Origin: Lentimicrobiaceae bacterium
GTDB lineage: Bacteria; Bacteroidota; Bacteroidia; Bacteroidales; WCHB1-69
DNA length: 17,917 nt
Assembly: GCA_009776395.1 (NCBI GenBank)
Contig: WRNX01000016.1
Span: forward strand, 1 to 17,917
Direction: 5' to 3'
Shown: positions 16,475-17,917 of the stretch, one piece after another
How positions within the stretch are numbered: the stretch's first letter is position 1
Layout: each line of letters opens with the position of its first letter
Program-made: the position numbers and the translations under genes
Notes under the pieces: generated by a model
What the model was told of the DNA's origin: nothing
Seen by the model: only the letters and a program-made list of their open reading frames with translations
The model's database searches: none

Positions 16475-16551
16475 ATTTAATGATTAGTGATAAATGATAA
16501 ATGATTAATGATTAGTGATTAATGATTAATGTTTAATGATTAATGATTAAT
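16475..16551. repeat. GATTAAT/GATTAGT heptamer array 2
   Basis: About eleven units of mainly 7 bp (GATTAGT, GATAAAT, GATTAAT, GTTTAAT, with one 8-bp and one 6-bp variant) run in the same orientation as array 1. The array reaches into the 3' end of the T9SS-exported protein gene, so that gene's TAA stop lies within a repeat unit. Confidence 0.9.
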
Positions 16552-17917
16552 ATTTTATTACTTTTTTAATAATTATTCCTTTTTCTGTTGTCATTTTTAC
16601 AAAATAAATCCCTGCCTTTAACTCTGAAATATTTATAGTTGTAGTGGACGAGTGAACAAGTGGACGAGTGGACGAATGAAGGTTTCTGCCATAAATATCA
16701 AACACCTCAATCTTGTTTACTTGTTCACTTGTCCACTCAATTCTCAATTCTCCCGCCGTTGGATTCGGATATATTGTTATTCCGTCAATTTCGGAAAATT
16801 CCTCAATTCCAATCTCAATCCCTACCTTTACATGATTTGAACTGTCTGATATACAATTCATTTCATAATAGGTTGTGACATAATACTCGTATTCTCCAAC
16901 CGATAAGTTTTCATCAATGTAATTAGTATTTGTAGTAACCGACAATAATTCATCATTACGATAAACCCTATATTCCTCTACAGGCAAACTGCTTTCCGGT
17001 TCGTTCCAAGATAATAAAATAGAATTATTATTTATTATTTCAGCAGCCAAATTATTTACTGATTCACAGGTTTTACCATAATTTTTGTGCAAATCGTGGC
17101 AATAGGTGGCAACCAAAGTTTCCCCATAATCTCTATAATATTCTACACAAAGTTTTAAATGCCAACCCCAAGGATTAAAATCTTCCACTTCTTGTGGTTT
17201 TATGATATAAAAAACGCCCGGTTCTCTGTCCGTCATAAAAAAAGGTCTGGGACTTATCATTTTCCATGTCTCCAAATAAGGATTACAACTGTCGCAAATA
17301 TATACATACCGGAAAGTATGCCCCGTATCCGCACTAAACGATACTTTATAACTCCAATCGGGAAACCAAGAACTAATATAAACTTCACCTGCCAACCCGC
17401 CACGATAAACATCAGGAAATACTCCGTCCATTTGACCAAACATATACTGGCTATCAATTGGAATAAAATTATATGTTTGTCTACAATCAATTGTATGGAC
17501 TAATTGAAATGAATAAGTTGAACCTGATATATTCCAAAATTCACAATTCTTCATTCCAGCCTCTCCTGTGAGACCATAAATAAAAGTTGGTATAGAAATA
17601 TTATTAAAAGTTACTCCAAAATCTGTGCTTATAAAAAAACCATCGGAATTTCCTCTATAAATTATTCCTTCAACATTTGCTGCCGAATAGCCTACAGTTC
17701 CTATATTTTCCTCTCTAAAAATCCAGTTTTTTCCATAGTCGAAACTTACCCAAAGGGAGGTATGGGGGTAGGTATTTTTAGAATAGGTATTTTTGCTGTA
17801 AACTACTCCGGGGGTGGCGTCTGCAAGAATAATATGCGGTTGCATTACAGAGTTGGTTGGGGTGTATTCATCGGCAAAATAATCCGCATCGTATTGTATG
17901 GTTAGTTTTTTCCCGTT
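16547..17917 (-). CDS. T9SS-exported protein with Asp-box, FN3 and sorting domains (N-terminus off right edge)
   Basis: The frame stays open to the last base: 456 aa plus stop are visible. The Met at 17845 is internal, because 24 in-frame codons precede it. Counting from the edge, Asp-box-like motifs appear at ~58-65 (SFDYGKNW), ~97-104 (STDFGVTF) and ~194-203 (FSADTGHTFR), suggesting a BNR/sialidase-type beta-propeller, although no catalytic residues can be assigned. An FN3 domain covers ~284-366 (ILLSWNEPESS, EYRVYRNDELL, YYVTTYY). A type A T9SS sorting domain closes the protein (~374-456: ITIYPNPTAGEL, VFDIYGRNL, AGIYFVKM, IIIKKVIKY). It should be exported, cross the outer membrane through T9SS and be anchored or released. 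Octamer repeats lie inside the tail. Confidence 0.88.
   Translation of the reverse strand, partial: NGKKLTIQYDADYFADEYTPTNSVMQPHIILADATPGVVYSKNTYSKNTYPHTSLWVSFDYGKNWIFREENIGTVGYSAANVEGIIYRGNSDGFFISTDFGVTFNNISIPTFIYGLTGEAGMKNCEFWNISGSTYSFQLVHTIDCRQTYNFIPIDSQYMFGQMDGVFPDVYRGGLAGEVYISSWFPDWSYKVSFSADTGHTFRYVYICDSCNPYLETWKMISPRPFFMTDREPGVFYIIKPQEVEDFNPWGWHLKLCVEYYRDYGETLVATYCHDLHKNYGKTCESVNNLAAEIINNNSILLSWNEPESSLPVEEYRVYRNDELLSVTTNTNYIDENLSVGEYEYYVTTYYEMNCISDSSNHVKVGIEIGIEEFSEIDGITIYPNPTAGELRIEWTSEQVNKIEVFDIYGRNLHSSTRPLVHSSTTTINISELKAGIYFVKMTTEKGIIIKKVIKY
16643..16754. repeat. Octamer repeats inside the T9SS tail coding sequence
   Basis: AGTGGACG/AGTGAACA units run at 16643-16674 (four units) and related TGTTCACT/TGTCCACT units at ~16718-16741, followed by two CAATTCT heptamers to ~16750. 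On the coding strand they specify HSSTRPLVHSSTTT and WTSEQVNKIE of the sorting domain. The two groups are approximately inverted relative to each other, so the mRNA could pair here. Confidence 0.8.

Noticed and set aside
16232..16551. Possible CRISPR array upstream of yajC
   Set aside because: The units are 7 bp with no unique spacers and no cas genes nearby; these are simple tandem repeats.
17846..17917. Start of the right-edge gene at Met 17845
   Set aside because: The frame continues without a stop through the last 24 codons of the window, so this Met is internal and the gene is cut by the edge.

Overview
The window looks like a piece of a Bacteroidota chromosome, most likely an anaerobic, protein- or amino-acid-using member of the Bacteroidales. 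The signs are AT-rich DNA without obvious Shine-Dalgarno sites, exported proteins cleaved before Gln, a type IX secretion (T9SS) C-terminal tail, BspA-type leucine-rich repeats with InlB-like B-repeats, Bacteroidota-style FN3 lipoprotein repeats, a yajC-coaE pair, and a lysine 5,6-aminomutase subunit typical of lysine fermenters. The assignment rests on content only; there is no rRNA or other phylogenetic marker here.

From 13421 down to the left edge, nine genes run on the minus strand with short gaps. In transcription order they are: an ECF sigma factor (13421-12849), a single-pass membrane protein that overlaps it by 8 bp and is probably its anti-sigma factor (12856-12005), an exported helical protein of unknown function (11905-11174), an exported transglutaminase-like protein with an intact Cys-His-Asp triad (11102-9609), an exported DUF4384-like protein (9591-8755), an exported caspase-like (C14) protein with His and Cys in place (8698-7229), a probable outer-membrane beta-barrel protein (7206-6286), an FN3-repeat lipoprotein (6240-5209), and a giant secreted protein with LRR, B-repeat and Ig-like domains (5157 to beyond base 1; 1719 codons visible). 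I read this as one envelope regulon or operon: an envelope-sensing sigma/anti-sigma switch in front of two cysteine-dependent exported enzymes, surface proteins and a giant adhesin. The joint function is inference.

From 13422 to 13813 lies a non-coding divergent region. It contains a roughly 140-bp imperfect palindrome flanked by 10-bp direct repeats, which could be a structured RNA or a small mobile-element remnant. To its right kamD (13814-15370, plus) stands alone without kamE. It converges 3 bp from coaE (15913-15374), which overlaps yajC (16223-15891) by 23 bp. The gap 16224-16546 holds two arrays of GATTAAT/GATTAGT heptamers around a degenerate T9SS-tail remnant. At the right edge (16547-17917) is the C-terminal part of a T9SS-exported protein with Asp-box, FN3 and sorting domains.

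A recurring theme is short tandem repeats of 7 or 8 bp, found both between genes and inside coding sequence. In two neighbouring genes heptamer arrays actually build the signal peptides.
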